DNA of 64,000 nucleotides from an uncultured Acidimicrobiales bacterium. GTDB lineage: Bacteria > Actinomycetota > Acidimicrobiia > Acidimicrobiales > Aldehydirespiratoraceae. The first letter of the stretch is position 1. Each line of letters starts with the position of its first letter. This document shows positions 1 to 9,637 of the stretch, one piece after another. The notes beneath the pieces were generated by a model. The model was not told the DNA's origin. It did no database searches and saw only the letters and a program-made list of their open reading frames with translations. The stretch covers positions 962,001 through 1,026,000 of the forward strand of contig CATOTC010000001.1 in NCBI GenBank assembly GCA_951812975.1, written 5' to 3'. The translations under genes and the position numbers were made by a program.

Positions 1-2
1 GG

Positions 3-428
3 CTGTTCATCTCCGGTGAGGGCGGATGGGGCGGCGACCGCGGGCCGGCAAGCGACTGGGCGCTTCCCGAACGCGAAGCCGACACGGTGGTCGGTTACGA
101 CACCCGCACCGACCAGGCCCTGTTGTACCGCCTCAACGGCGATCGCAACCCGCTTCACAGCGATCCGTCCTTCGCGGCAATGGCGGGGTTCGACAAGCCG
201 ATCCTGCACGGCCTCTGTACCTTCGGTTTCACCGGGAGGGCGTTGCTGCACGGACGCTGTGGGGGCGACACCAGCCGGTTCGGGTCGATGGGCGGCCGCT
301 TCAAGTCTCCGGTCATACCCGGCGAGCGTCTCGACGTCCACATGTGGGATGTGAACGGCCGGACTCTGTTCCAAACCCGGGTCGGCGACCGAGTCGTCTT
401 CGACGCCGGCGTCTTCACCACCCGCTAA
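3..428 (+). CDS. MaoC-like (R)-specific enoyl-CoA hydratase/dehydratase, 3' part (5' end outside window)
   Basis: Frame 3 is open from the window edge: LFISGEGGWGGDRGPASDW...DQALLYRLNGDRNPLHSDPSFAAMAGFDKPILHGLCTFG, a typical hot-dog/MaoC motif. Confidence 0.85.
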   Translation: MFISGEGGWGGDRGPASDWALPEREADTVVGYDTRTDQALLYRLNGDRNPLHSDPSFAAMAGFDKPILHGLCTFGFTGRALLHGRCGGDTSRFGSMGGRFKSPVIPGERLDVHMWDVNGRTLFQTRVGDRVVFDAGVFTTR

Positions 429-748
429 CCCATCCCGGAGTTCGAATACCGACGCGACATCGGCCCATGCCGCGCATTCATATCCATAGCTCCATTGCTT
501 GCTCTGATCATTGGAGCCTGCACAAGACCCAGGGTGAATCAGGCCAGGTGCGGGCTCAGTTGTCGATGGTTGCGAGCGCAGCGGACACCTCACAGTGAGG
601 TAGGGCCTTGTAGTGCTCGACTTGTGCATCACCGTTGGTTGCTGGCGCCGCGGTCAGTGCCGGGCCCGCGGAGTCGTCGCTGCGGTGGCACTCAGCGATG
701 GCACAGCGCATCACTACACCGATGCGGTACTTGACCTTGCGGGCGGTC

Positions 749-1981
749 TCACGCTTCCCAGAGGGCGGAGATGGGGATGGCTTCGATCTGATCGGCGAGG
801 CGGTACTTGCGTCGGCCGACATGCAGGACGGCGCCTGCTGCGAACCGGGGTCCCAATTCGTCGCGGAGCCACTCGATATGGCGGGCATCGCCGACGTTGG
901 GTGCGTTGGTCGCCTTGATCTCGATGGCGAGTACGCCACGGGCGCCATAGTCGGCAATCAAGTCGACCTCGCGGCGACCATCTGCCAATCGCAGGTGACT
1001 CAACTGCGGACCGCGGGTCATCAGAGCCGTCTCGGCCCGCAACTGGTTGATGACGAAGGTCTCCAAGAGCCTCCCGAGCAGATCACCGCTGGACATCACA
1101 GTTGCGACGTCGACGCCAACCGCCGCGCCCCACAGGCCGGTGTCTGCCACGAGGCGTTTGCGTCCTTTGACAAGTCGCGCCAGCCGGTTGCTGTGCCACG
1201 CCGGCAGCTCCGCGATTATGCCGAGATCGCTGAGCAAATGCGTGTAGGCGGTACCAGTCCGATGGTTGATCCCCGCAGAGTTGTTGAGTGTGGTATCCGT
1301 CGCCAGACCTGCTGTGTTGAGCGCGTACGCATCGAAGAAGCGACCGAGACGGGCGCTGTCGGGGGACGCACCCAACGTTGACGGGTCGCGGTTCAACATG
1401 TGGCTGAGGTACCCGTCGAGCCAGGCGTCGCGGCGCGCGGTCTCGCGCTCCAGGACTGCTTCGGGATACCCGCCCCTGAGCGCCAGTTCCACGTAGCCGC
1501 GCAGGTCCGGTGGGTCCGCCGGCTGTCGGATGCTTTCGCCTGTGCGCAGAATCTCGAGGAATTCGACGCCGATGGTTCCGAACTGCTCGCGCTCGGTCAT
1601 CGGGTGAATGGTCACCGGGAGCAAGCGGCCTGTACCGGGCCACAGGGAGGGATCGCGAGCAGAGCGGACCGAACCGCTGAGAATGAACCTTCCGGGAGCA
1701 CGCTCAGTGTCGACGGCTCGTTTGACTGCACCGAGCACCTCTGGGACAACCTGCCATTCGTCGAGCAGGATCGGCGGTTCGAGATCTCGCAAGGCGGCGT
1801 CGGGATCGGCCCGCACAGCAGCAGCCTCTTCGGCGTTGTCCAATTGAACCACTGTCGCTGCGTGCCGACGGGCGGTGGTCGTCTTGCCGGTAGCACGTGC
1901 ACCGGTGACGAACAACGCCGCGGGGGATTCGGCCAAGAACTCGATCCTGGAGTCGGCCATTCGAGGTATGTAGTCTGCCAC
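749..1981 (-). CDS. AAA ATPase with C-terminal DUF4143 (PD-(D/E)XK-like) domain
   Basis: YIPRMADSRIEF..FVTGARATGKTTTARR (Walker A), PILLDEWQ, C-terminal REVDLI..VLAIEIKAT. Confidence 0.85.
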   Translation of the reverse strand: MADYIPRMADSRIEFLAESPAALFVTGARATGKTTTARRHAATVVQLDNAEEAAAVRADPDAALRDLEPPILLDEWQVVPEVLGAVKRAVDTERAPGRFILSGSVRSARDPSLWPGTGRLLPVTIHPMTEREQFGTIGVEFLEILRTGESIRQPADPPDLRGYVELALRGGYPEAVLERETARRDAWLDGYLSHMLNRDPSTLGASPDSARLGRFFDAYALNTAGLATDTTLNNSAGINHRTGTAYTHLLSDLGIIAELPAWHSNRLARLVKGRKRLVADTGLWGAAVGVDVATVMSSGDLLGRLLETFVINQLRAETALMTRGPQLSHLRLADGRREVDLIADYGARGVLAIEIKATNAPNVGDARHIEWLRDELGPRFAAGAVLHVGRRKYRLADQIEAIPISALWEA

Positions 1982-1983
1982 AA

Positions 1984-2052
1984 CCGCAGACTACCAATTC
2001 TGCACGACTTCTAATACAAGTTCTGCACATAATTGACTACGAATTTTGCACA
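1984..2052 (-). repeat. Three 23-bp direct repeats (iteron-like) upstream of the DUF4143 ATPase gene
   Basis: Minus strand: TGTGCAAAATTCGTAGTCAATTA / TGTGCAGAACTTGTATTAGAAGT / CGTGCAGAATTGGTAGTCTGCGG. Confidence 0.85.
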
Positions 2053-2283
2053 AAGCCGATGTGGAACCCATGGGTTCTCGGGGGTCAGGCCATTGAAATC
2101 GGCCACCAGAACGCCGTTCGGTCCCTGATCCAGAGTGATATACCAAGCGGAACCTCCTACATGAGAACCCTAGAATCGCATGACAAACACACCATCGCAT
2201 CGGCATATTGAGAAACTGGTCGCATTCAACTTAAGACTCTTCGTTCCAGACCGATCCGGATTCGGGCGTTAGCGTGATCCAAG

Positions 2284-2703
2284 ATGCGATCGCTCCGCAT
2301 TCCTGTTCCGCTTCTCACCTGCATGGTCTGTTGGGCTGTGCTCTGTCTGGGTGCATGTGGGACGCAGACTGATGCAGGTGTGCACGAAGTCGCTGAGGAT
2401 CCATACTTGGTTCCCACCGCGTTTCCAGACTGTCGGTGGCAAGAAGGCGCTGACTCAGACTATGCGGAGGGAGGCGGGTACCCGACAGCTCGCGAGGCTC
2501 TCGTCGAATACCCGATCGAGGAACTTTTCTACGACAACTTTGAGGTCATCGACCAGACCGGCGGCACTGTGACCTGGAAAATCAGCGATGCAGAGGGCAC
2601 CCGCGCGGGAGAGGTCACGGCGCGCCAATTCGGTTCGGGGCTGTGGGGGGTCGAGACTGCTCTGTTCTGTTTGCCGAGTCGAATAGTGGCGGACCTCGAA
2701 TAG
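2284..2703 (+). CDS. Putative secreted lipoprotein, function unknown
   Basis: N-terminal hydrophobic segment and lipobox ...VLCLGACGTQ. Confidence 0.6.
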   Translation: MRSLRIPVPLLTCMVCWAVLCLGACGTQTDAGVHEVAEDPYLVPTAFPDCRWQEGADSDYAEGGGYPTAREALVEYPIEELFYDNFEVIDQTGGTVTWKISDAEGTRAGEVTARQFGSGLWGVETALFCLPSRIVADLE

Positions 2704-2786
2704 TGCCCGGTCGGCCAGGGCCGGCCAAATCCCCGATCTAGTACGTCTTTGGCTCATTCGCTCGACCAATATGTAACGTCAGGGCG

Positions 2787-4154
2787 ATGTATGTTCCTGC
2801 GGCTGAACACACCGGGCAGATCACTGCATGGCTTGAGCGCGAGTTGGGCGGCAGAGTCGTGGACATCAAGAAGCAGCCTCGTTGGCGGCCGGTGTGGTTC
2901 GCCGACCTGGAGCGTGACGGCGAGACCCTGGAACTGTGCGTGCGGACCGAGCGGTCCGACATGCCGTTGATCTTCCCGCTCGAACACGAGATGCGCTTCC
3001 AGTCGCTGCTGGACGAGCGCGGCATCCCTGTCGCCGCAGTTCACGGAATGATCGATACGCCCTATGCCTATGTGATGGACCGAGTCGGGGGTCAGGAACA
3101 CTTCGGTGACACCCGCGACGACGAGCGGGCAGCGGCAGTTGACGACTACCTCGGGCATCTTGCCCGACTTCATGCGCTCGATCCAGAACCCTTCGCCGCC
3201 GCCGGAATCACCCGGGCAGAGACCCCTGCTGCATCAGGGACCGTGGGTCTGGCCCGCTACGAGGAGGTCTACCGATCCCAGAAGGTTCACCCGGACCCGT
3301 TCCTGGAGTTCTGTCTAGGGTGGCTGCGGCGCAACCCGCCCGACTCCAAAGGACGTGAAGCCCCCATCGTGTGGGACTCGGGCCAGTTCCATCACGCCGA
3401 CGGCAAGATCGTGGCCCTGCTCGACCTGGAGATCGCCCACATCGGCGATCCGATGATGGACCTCGCTGCCTGGAGGATGCGCGACACCATCGTCGGTTAC
3501 GGCGACATGGCAACGCTGTACGCCCGCTACGAAGACCTGCGGGGCGAACCAATCGACATCGAGGCCATCCAGCACCACCATTTCGTGTTCACGCTCACCA
3601 ACCAACTTGCTTTCAGCGCCGCCATCAAAGAGCCGCCGGCCAACTCGGACCTCATGACCAACCTGCAATGGTGCTACGAGACCAACCTGTTCGCCACCGA
3701 AGCACTCGCCGAGATGCTCGAGATCGAGTTGCCTCAAGTCGAGATGCCCGAACCCCGAGTCTCACAGGCGTCCGCCGGCCATCAACACCTCGTGGGCATG
3801 CTGCGCTCGCAGCAGATAGACGATGAGGTTCAGCGCCACCAGATCCGCACCGCTTTCCGTCTGGCCCGCCACCTGCAACGCATCGACGAGGTCGGCGACG
3901 CCACCGAACAGGCCAACCTCGACGACCTTCACCGCCTCGTCGGCCACAGACCGGCCGACTGGCGGGAGGGTGAGGCCGAACTTGAGCGTTTTGTGCTCGC
4001 CAACGCCGACACGAGCGTGCACGACGAGGAGTTGGTGAAGTTGTTCCATCGCCGCAACCTGCGCGCCCACATGCTGTTGGGACCGCCGGGCTCGGCGATG
4101 ACCCACCATCATCAGATCCAAACGTTCTCCGGCGACTCTGGAGGCGTGAAATGA
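2787..4154 (+). CDS. Phosphotransferase (APH/choline kinase-like) family protein
   Basis: HADGKIVALLDLEIAHIGDPMMDLAAWRMRD motif; 4-bp overlap with next gene. Confidence 0.8.
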   Translation: MYVPAAEHTGQITAWLERELGGRVVDIKKQPRWRPVWFADLERDGETLELCVRTERSDMPLIFPLEHEMRFQSLLDERGIPVAAVHGMIDTPYAYVMDRVGGQEHFGDTRDDERAAAVDDYLGHLARLHALDPEPFAAAGITRAETPAASGTVGLARYEEVYRSQKVHPDPFLEFCLGWLRRNPPDSKGREAPIVWDSGQFHHADGKIVALLDLEIAHIGDPMMDLAAWRMRDTIVGYGDMATLYARYEDLRGEPIDIEAIQHHHFVFTLTNQLAFSAAIKEPPANSDLMTNLQWCYETNLFATEALAEMLEIELPQVEMPEPRVSQASAGHQHLVGMLRSQQIDDEVQRHQIRTAFRLARHLQRIDEVGDATEQANLDDLHRLVGHRPADWREGEAELERFVLANADTSVHDEELVKLFHRRNLRAHMLLGPPGSAMTHHHQIQTFSGDSGGVK

Positions 4155-5260
4155 CCGATGAAGATCTGTCGGTGGCCGCATGGCGGGAATTCTGTGAGGC
4201 CATGGCCGACGCCGGAGAAATGGTGCTCGCACCCGGCGTACCCGAACATCGCAACATCCGGGCCGAGGGGATTCGAACACTGAGCCGATATCTCACGTTC
4301 GCATTGGAACGGTGCCTGGAACGGGGTGACCCGACCCGGCCTGCTTTCGTGGATGTGCAGACGCCGATTCGAAAGTACATGGGCGACAACCCTGACCAGA
4401 CCTATTTTTCTGCCGTGGTGAGCGGCGACCGCTCCTATCGCATCAGAGCTTCCGCAGCGGGCACAGTGGCAGTTGAGATCGGCGTGTACGCCGGGGACTT
4501 CGGAGCAAACAGCGGAGGCAGGCGACTAGTCAGCGCGGTGGAGGACACCACCCTGCGACTCAACAACGACGGCACATACGAATTGCTGTTGACCCCCGAC
4601 CCGGACCCCGGCGATCCCAACCAACTGCGACTGGACCCCGATTCCACCTCGGTGTTGATCCGAACGTACTTCACCGACCTACAGGTCCGGCTGGCGCACC
4701 CCCGACCGACGATTGAAGCCGTTGCGGCGCCCGAACCCGCACCCATGCTCACCCCCGAGCACCTGAAGCAGAAACTGGAACTGGCCGCGCTGCATGCCGT
4801 CGGATCGTTCCGGTGGTGGGGGCGGTTCGCATCTCAGGGGCATCAATTCGCGCCCGTCAACACCTTCGCCCCCCTGCCGGACGATGGCGACATGCACACG
4901 CCCGAGAATGTGCGCTACTTCTCAGGAGACTGGCAGCTTGGTCCCGACGAAGCACTGGTGATCGACTTCGACCCTTCAGCCGGTGCCGACTACTGGGGAG
5001 TCGTGCTGATCACCCACTGGGGAGAGACCGTCGACTGGCTGACCCGCCCGACGGTCATCAACAAAGAGACTGCAGTGCGGCGCCAAGACGGATCGGTGCG
5101 TGTTGTAGTCGCACACGAGGACCCGGGCGTCCCCAACTGGCTCGACACCGCCGGGCATCCCAAGGGATCGCTGAGCCTCCGCTGGTTCCGCTCCAACGCT
5201 CCCCTACCCGCGGCTGCGTCCCGAGTCGTGGCTTTAGGCCAAGTTGCCACGCTCGACTAG
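4151..5260 (+). CDS. DUF1214-type domain protein
   Basis: C-terminal ...YWGVVLITHWGETVDWLTRPTVINKETAVRRQDGSVRVVVAHEDPGVPNWLDTAGHPKGSLSLRW pattern. Confidence 0.65.
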   Translation: MTDEDLSVAAWREFCEAMADAGEMVLAPGVPEHRNIRAEGIRTLSRYLTFALERCLERGDPTRPAFVDVQTPIRKYMGDNPDQTYFSAVVSGDRSYRIRASAAGTVAVEIGVYAGDFGANSGGRRLVSAVEDTTLRLNNDGTYELLLTPDPDPGDPNQLRLDPDSTSVLIRTYFTDLQVRLAHPRPTIEAVAAPEPAPMLTPEHLKQKLELAALHAVGSFRWWGRFASQGHQFAPVNTFAPLPDDGDMHTPENVRYFSGDWQLGPDEALVIDFDPSAGADYWGVVLITHWGETVDWLTRPTVINKETAVRRQDGSVRVVVAHEDPGVPNWLDTAGHPKGSLSLRWFRSNAPLPAAASRVVALGQVATLD

Positions 5261-5896
5261 CAAACGCATTTCTTCGATCTTCCGGCGGCGGTGACAGCCG
5301 TCGAGATGATCGTTGACGATGCCAGCCGCCTGCATCAGGGCGTAGCAGGTGGTGGGTCCGACGAAGCGCCAGCCCAGCTTCTTGAGCGCCCTGCTCATCG
5401 CCGTCGACTCGGCCGTGGTCGCCATGTCTGCCACCGCCGCGTGGTCTATCCGCGCCGGCCGGGCCCCATGTTCGGGCTCGAAACTCCAGAAGAACGCGGC
5501 GAGCGAGCCGTAAGCCTCCACCGTGTCGATGGCGGCGCGGGCGTTGTTGATCGTCGCTTCGATCTTGCCTCGGTGCCGAACGATGCCGGCATCGCCGAGC
5601 AGCCGTTCCACATCACCCGAACCGAAGCGGGCCACCTGCTCGAAGTCGAAGCCGCTGAACGCGGCTCGGAAGTGGGTCCGCTTGCGGAGGATCGTCAACC
5701 AGGAGAGACCCGATTGGAAACCCTCCAGACACATCTTCTCGTAGAGCCGCAGATCATCGAGGACCGGCACGCCCCACTCCCGGTCGTGATACGCCGCGTA
5801 GTCGTCGTGCCCTTCTCCCCACCAGCAAGCCAGCGTTCCATCAGCCCGCTGCGCCAGACCCTCCGGCAGTCCCTCATCACCCGCAGCAGCACTCAC
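5234..5896 (-). CDS. tag: DNA-3-methyladenine glycosylase I
   Basis: ACWWGEGHDDYAAYHDREWGVPVLDDLRLYEKMCLEGFQSGLSWLTIL. Confidence 0.9.
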   Translation of the reverse strand: MSAAAGDEGLPEGLAQRADGTLACWWGEGHDDYAAYHDREWGVPVLDDLRLYEKMCLEGFQSGLSWLTILRKRTHFRAAFSGFDFEQVARFGSGDVERLLGDAGIVRHRGKIEATINNARAAIDTVEAYGSLAAFFWSFEPEHGARPARIDHAAVADMATTAESTAMSRALKKLGWRFVGPTTCYALMQAAGIVNDHLDGCHRRRKIEEMRLLVERGNLA

Positions 5897-5906
5897 CGCG
5901 AAACTC

Positions 5907-7349
5907 TCAGCTGCGGCCGCGGAACTGGGACTTGGTTCCCCCTCCGTCCTTGTTGAGACGCTTCATGAGGTGGAGGCCTTCGAGAATCAACTCTGTGGCG
6001 CTGGCCACCAGAGCCGGCGACTCAGACTGGCCCTCGTCTGCCAACAGAGCCTGAACCGGCGCAATGAACGCCGGAATCTGCTCGAGCATCGCCGCGTACG
6101 CCTCGTCGGTCACGTCTTCGCCGGTGTCGACCACAAGGTCGCCCTCGAACGCCTCGACCACCCCGAGATGGGTGTCGGACGGCACCCGCTGTTTGAACAC
6201 TGCGAGCACCGCGGCCCGCACGAGGTTGTTGAGAATCTCCCCGTCGCGCCCCTCGTCGAGTGTCTCCATCTCGACCTTTCCCGAAGTTGACGCGGGCAGC
6301 GCCTCAAGGTCGACGATGCGCGGCACCACATGGCTGCCACCGGCTCGCAGCGTGCGTCGCACGGCGTTGGCGACCATGACCTCCTCGTTGGCGATCGACA
6401 GCCGCACCGACACGCCCGAACGTTGCGAGATATGCTGGCTGGCGCGGGCCGCGTGAGTCAGAGTCGCCACGATCTCGCTCATGAACGACGGCACCGACAC
6501 CTCGACATCGCCGGTGAAGGCGACTTCGGCCTCCTGTTCGACTATCGCCATCTCAGTGTCGACGTCGAGGGGGTAATGGGTGCGGATCTGGGAGCCGAAA
6601 CGGTCCTTGAGAGGCGTGATGATCCGGCCGCGGTTGGTGTAGTCCTCCGGGTTCGCCGATGCCACGAGCACCACGTCGAGCGGCAGCCTCACCTTGTGGC
6701 CCCGTATCTGCACGTCGCGTTCCTCCAACACGTTGAGCAGACCGACCTGGATGCGCTCCGCGAGGTCGGGGAGTTCATTCATCGCGAAGATGCCGCGGTT
6801 GGTACGCGGTACCAGGCCGTAGTGGATCGTCAGCTCATCGGAGAGATAACGACCTTCGGCCACCCGGATCGGATCGACCTCACCGATCAGGTCGGCGATG
6901 GAGGTGTCGGGCGTGGCCAGTTTCTCCCCCAGCCGATCATCGCGATGAACCCATGAGATCGCGGTGTCGTCGCCGTGTTCTGCGATCAGATCACGTGCGT
7001 AGCGTGAGATCGGGTTGTACGGGTCGTCGTTGATCTCGGATCCGGCGATGATCGGCATCCACTCGTCGAGCAGGTTGGTGAGGCCGCGGATCATGCGGGT
7101 CTTGGCCTGTCCCCGTTCACCCAGAAAGATGATGTCGTGACCTGCGATCAGGGCGTTTTCGAGCTGTGGGTTGACGGTATTGTCATAGCCCAACACTTCA
7201 CTGAACAGCGGCTCGGACCCGCGGATGCGCTCGATGGTGTTGTTGCGCAGTTCCTGGTGGACGGGAACCGACTCCCATCCACTGTCACGAAGCGCCCCCA
7301 GGGTCTCTGGTCTCAGTGTCTTTGATCTCACGGGCTCTGATCTCACCAT
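5907..7349 (-). CDS. MoxR/ChlI-like AAA+ ATPase (magnesium-chelatase-type)
   Basis: GHDIIFLGERGQAKTRMIR; MNELPDLAERIQVGLLNVLEERDVQIRGHKVRLPLDVVLVASANPEDYT; start codon uncertain. Confidence 0.8.
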   Translation of the reverse strand: MVRSEPVRSKTLRPETLGALRDSGWESVPVHQELRNNTIERIRGSEPLFSEVLGYDNTVNPQLENALIAGHDIIFLGERGQAKTRMIRGLTNLLDEWMPIIAGSEINDDPYNPISRYARDLIAEHGDDTAISWVHRDDRLGEKLATPDTSIADLIGEVDPIRVAEGRYLSDELTIHYGLVPRTNRGIFAMNELPDLAERIQVGLLNVLEERDVQIRGHKVRLPLDVVLVASANPEDYTNRGRIITPLKDRFGSQIRTHYPLDVDTEMAIVEQEAEVAFTGDVEVSVPSFMSEIVATLTHAARASQHISQRSGVSVRLSIANEEVMVANAVRRTLRAGGSHVVPRIVDLEALPASTSGKVEMETLDEGRDGEILNNLVRAAVLAVFKQRVPSDTHLGVVEAFEGDLVVDTGEDVTDEAYAAMLEQIPAFIAPVQALLADEGQSESPALVASATELILEGLHLMKRLNKDGGGTKSQFRGRS

Positions 7350-9588
7350 GCCCGAACCCTACACCGGTGTTCTGGCGGTGCCATCAGTCGGAAACCGGCG
7401 CCCCGCACCGCCAGAACGACCCAGCAGTACGCTCGACGGGATGGAACTGACCGGCCAGTGGCGTGCCACCACCGCCAACGACGAAATGCGCCGGACGTTC
7501 AACCAGCCCGAACTCGACGATCGCAACTGGTCGGAGATCGAAGTTCCGGGCCACTGGTCCAGCCGTCCGGAGTTCGCTCAGGCCCATTCGGTGCTGCACC
7601 GGACCCGGTTCGAGCTCGAGACACCAGACATTGAGCGCCGCCGCTGGCTGTGGCTCGACGGCGTCTGTCAACAGGGCGACGTCTGGCTCAACGGCCGCTA
7701 CGTCGGCACCACCGACGGCTACTTCATCCCCCACGGCTTCGACATCACCCAACACCTTGAGGACCGCAGCGACCACCTGCTGGCCGTGGATGTGACCTGT
7801 GCTCCCGACAACCCCGGCGCTGCACGCAAATCGTTGATGGGTGCGCTCATCGACCCCGAACTGTCCGGGGCCGCCAACGAGAACCCCGGCGGCATCTGGC
7901 GGCCGGTCCGGATTCGGGAGACCGGCCCCACCGCAGTGCTGTACTGGCGCACGGTCTGTCTCGATGCCGACACGGACCGAGCGACTCTCGCAATGCGGTG
8001 TGTGTTCGACACCCCGGTTGCCGGGCCGGTGGTGTTGCGAACCCGGGTGGCGGGCCACGACCATGAACTCTCCCATCCTGCCGCCGCGGGCGAGAACCGG
8101 GTTGAGTGGACGGTCGAGGTGCCCGAGCCGGATCTGTGGTGGCCCCATTCACTCGGCGAACAGCCCCTGCACGACCTGCGCTGCGAGGTGGTCGTAGACG
8201 CCGAGGTCTCCGATTCGTTCGAGACCCGTGTCGGTTTCCGTTCGATGCGGATGCGCAACTGGATCCTGCATGTCAACGGCGAGCGCCTCTTCGTCAAGGG
8301 CATCGGCATGCTCCCGACTTCGGCCCGGCCCGGCGACGCCGGTGCCGCCGAGGTGACCGCTGACGTGCTCGCGGCCAAACAGGCCGGTCTGGACATGATC
8401 CGGGTGATAACCCACATCGCCCGGCCCGAGGTCTACGAGACCGCCGACGAGACCGGCATGCTGTTGTGGCAGGACTTGCCGCTGCGAGGACAGATGGCGC
8501 GCGGGGTTCGAAACCAGGCGACGCGGCAGGCCCGAGAAGCGGTCGACCTGTTGGGTCATCACCCGTCGGTTGCCGTCTGGTGCGCCCACGACGAACCGTT
8601 CAACAAGCCAGACACTCCTTCACCTACGCCACCCCTGCTCGGCCAGCAGACCCCCTCATGGAACCGCACCGTTCTGGACCGTTCAGTTCGCCGTGTGCTC
8701 AGCCGCACCGACGGTTCCCGTCCGGTCGTGGCACACACCGCTGTGCCACCCACCTTTCCCGACTTCGACGGCACCACCAGCCATCTCTGGTTCGGATGGC
8801 ATCACGGCAGGGCCGCCGACCTCGCCGCGGCGGCAGCCCGGATCCCGCGGATGGCCCGCTTCGTCACCGCCTTCGGAGCCGCCACTGTTGAACCCGACAA
8901 CCCGCATCTCCAAGGTTCCCGTCCTCGTGATTCCCATCGGAAGGACTATCGCTGGCCATCGCTGGACTGGGAACAGATCGCCGCGTCGATCGGTGCTCCC
9001 GCCGAGTCACTGTTGCACCTGGTAGCACCCGAACATGCGACAGATGCAACCGACTGGGCCAAGCGCACCGGTTTCGCTCAAGCCGAGGTCGTCAAGACTT
9101 CGATTGAGTTGTTGCGTCGGCTGAAGTACCAGCCGACTGGCGGGTTCTCACTGTTCTATCTCGCTGATGCCGCAGATGCCGGCGGTTTCGGGGTGCTCAA
9201 CCGCAGCCGGGGCGCCAAGCCGGGTTGGCAGGCATTGGTCGATGCTTGCCGTCCGATCATCGTGGTCGCAGATCCTCTGGGTGCCGTGCTCGCCCCCGGT
9301 GAGGGGATCGACTTGGCCGTGCACGTCGTGTCTGACGTGCGCAATCCCATTCCCGATGCTCGGGTGAGGGCAACGGTGCGGGCCAATATCACCGGCGGCG
9401 GTTCTGCGATCGTTTCAGAGCAGAGCTGGAGCGGAACGATTCCCGAAGACGCATGCTCGCTGATCGGCAGAGTGAAGGCCGCCGTGCCGGGACTAGCAAA
9501 CGAACTTGTCGTCAGTCTGAAGTTGACTGCGGAAACGATGACCGTCACCAACGAATACCGGACTCCAGTTCACAACCTGGTCGGATAA
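7348..9588 (+). CDS. Glycoside hydrolase family 2-like protein (beta-galactosidase/mannosidase fold)
   Basis: LTGQWRATT...EIEVPGHW...VWLNGRYVGTTDGYFIPHGFDITQHL; IRVITHIARPEVYETADETGMLLWQDLPLRG; start at 7348 or 7441. Confidence 0.75.
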   Translation: MPEPYTGVLAVPSVGNRRPAPPERPSSTLDGMELTGQWRATTANDEMRRTFNQPELDDRNWSEIEVPGHWSSRPEFAQAHSVLHRTRFELETPDIERRRWLWLDGVCQQGDVWLNGRYVGTTDGYFIPHGFDITQHLEDRSDHLLAVDVTCAPDNPGAARKSLMGALIDPELSGAANENPGGIWRPVRIRETGPTAVLYWRTVCLDADTDRATLAMRCVFDTPVAGPVVLRTRVAGHDHELSHPAAAGENRVEWTVEVPEPDLWWPHSLGEQPLHDLRCEVVVDAEVSDSFETRVGFRSMRMRNWILHVNGERLFVKGIGMLPTSARPGDAGAAEVTADVLAAKQAGLDMIRVITHIARPEVYETADETGMLLWQDLPLRGQMARGVRNQATRQAREAVDLLGHHPSVAVWCAHDEPFNKPDTPSPTPPLLGQQTPSWNRTVLDRSVRRVLSRTDGSRPVVAHTAVPPTFPDFDGTTSHLWFGWHHGRAADLAAAAARIPRMARFVTAFGAATVEPDNPHLQGSRPRDSHRKDYRWPSLDWEQIAASIGAPAESLLHLVAPEHATDATDWAKRTGFAQAEVVKTSIELLRRLKYQPTGGFSLFYLADAADAGGFGVLNRSRGAKPGWQALVDACRPIIVVADPLGAVLAPGEGIDLAVHVVSDVRNPIPDARVRATVRANITGGGSAIVSEQSWSGTIPEDACSLIGRVKAAVPGLANELVVSLKLTAETMTVTNEYRTPVHNLVG

Positions 9589-9610
9589 ATTCTCGGTCCG
9601 GTTATCAAAT

Positions 9611-9630
9611 TTGTTAGGCAAGCCTTACAA
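9611..9630 (+). promoter_or_regulatory. Putative DtxR/IdeR-type iron box (imperfect palindrome)
   Basis: TTGTTAGGCA|AGCCTTACAA, 8/10 arm symmetry, 7 bp before the first GTG of the permease. Confidence 0.5.
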
Positions 9631-9637
9631 TCGCACT

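Noticed and set aside
556-957. 133-aa minus-strand ORF overlapping the DUF4143 3' end
   Set aside because: Most of it overlaps the ATPase in another frame; the remaining approximately 60 codons show no recognisable family.
428-2290. Flanking direct repeats around the first DUF4143 unit, by analogy with the second
   Set aside because: Manual comparison of both flanks found no match longer than about 8 nt.
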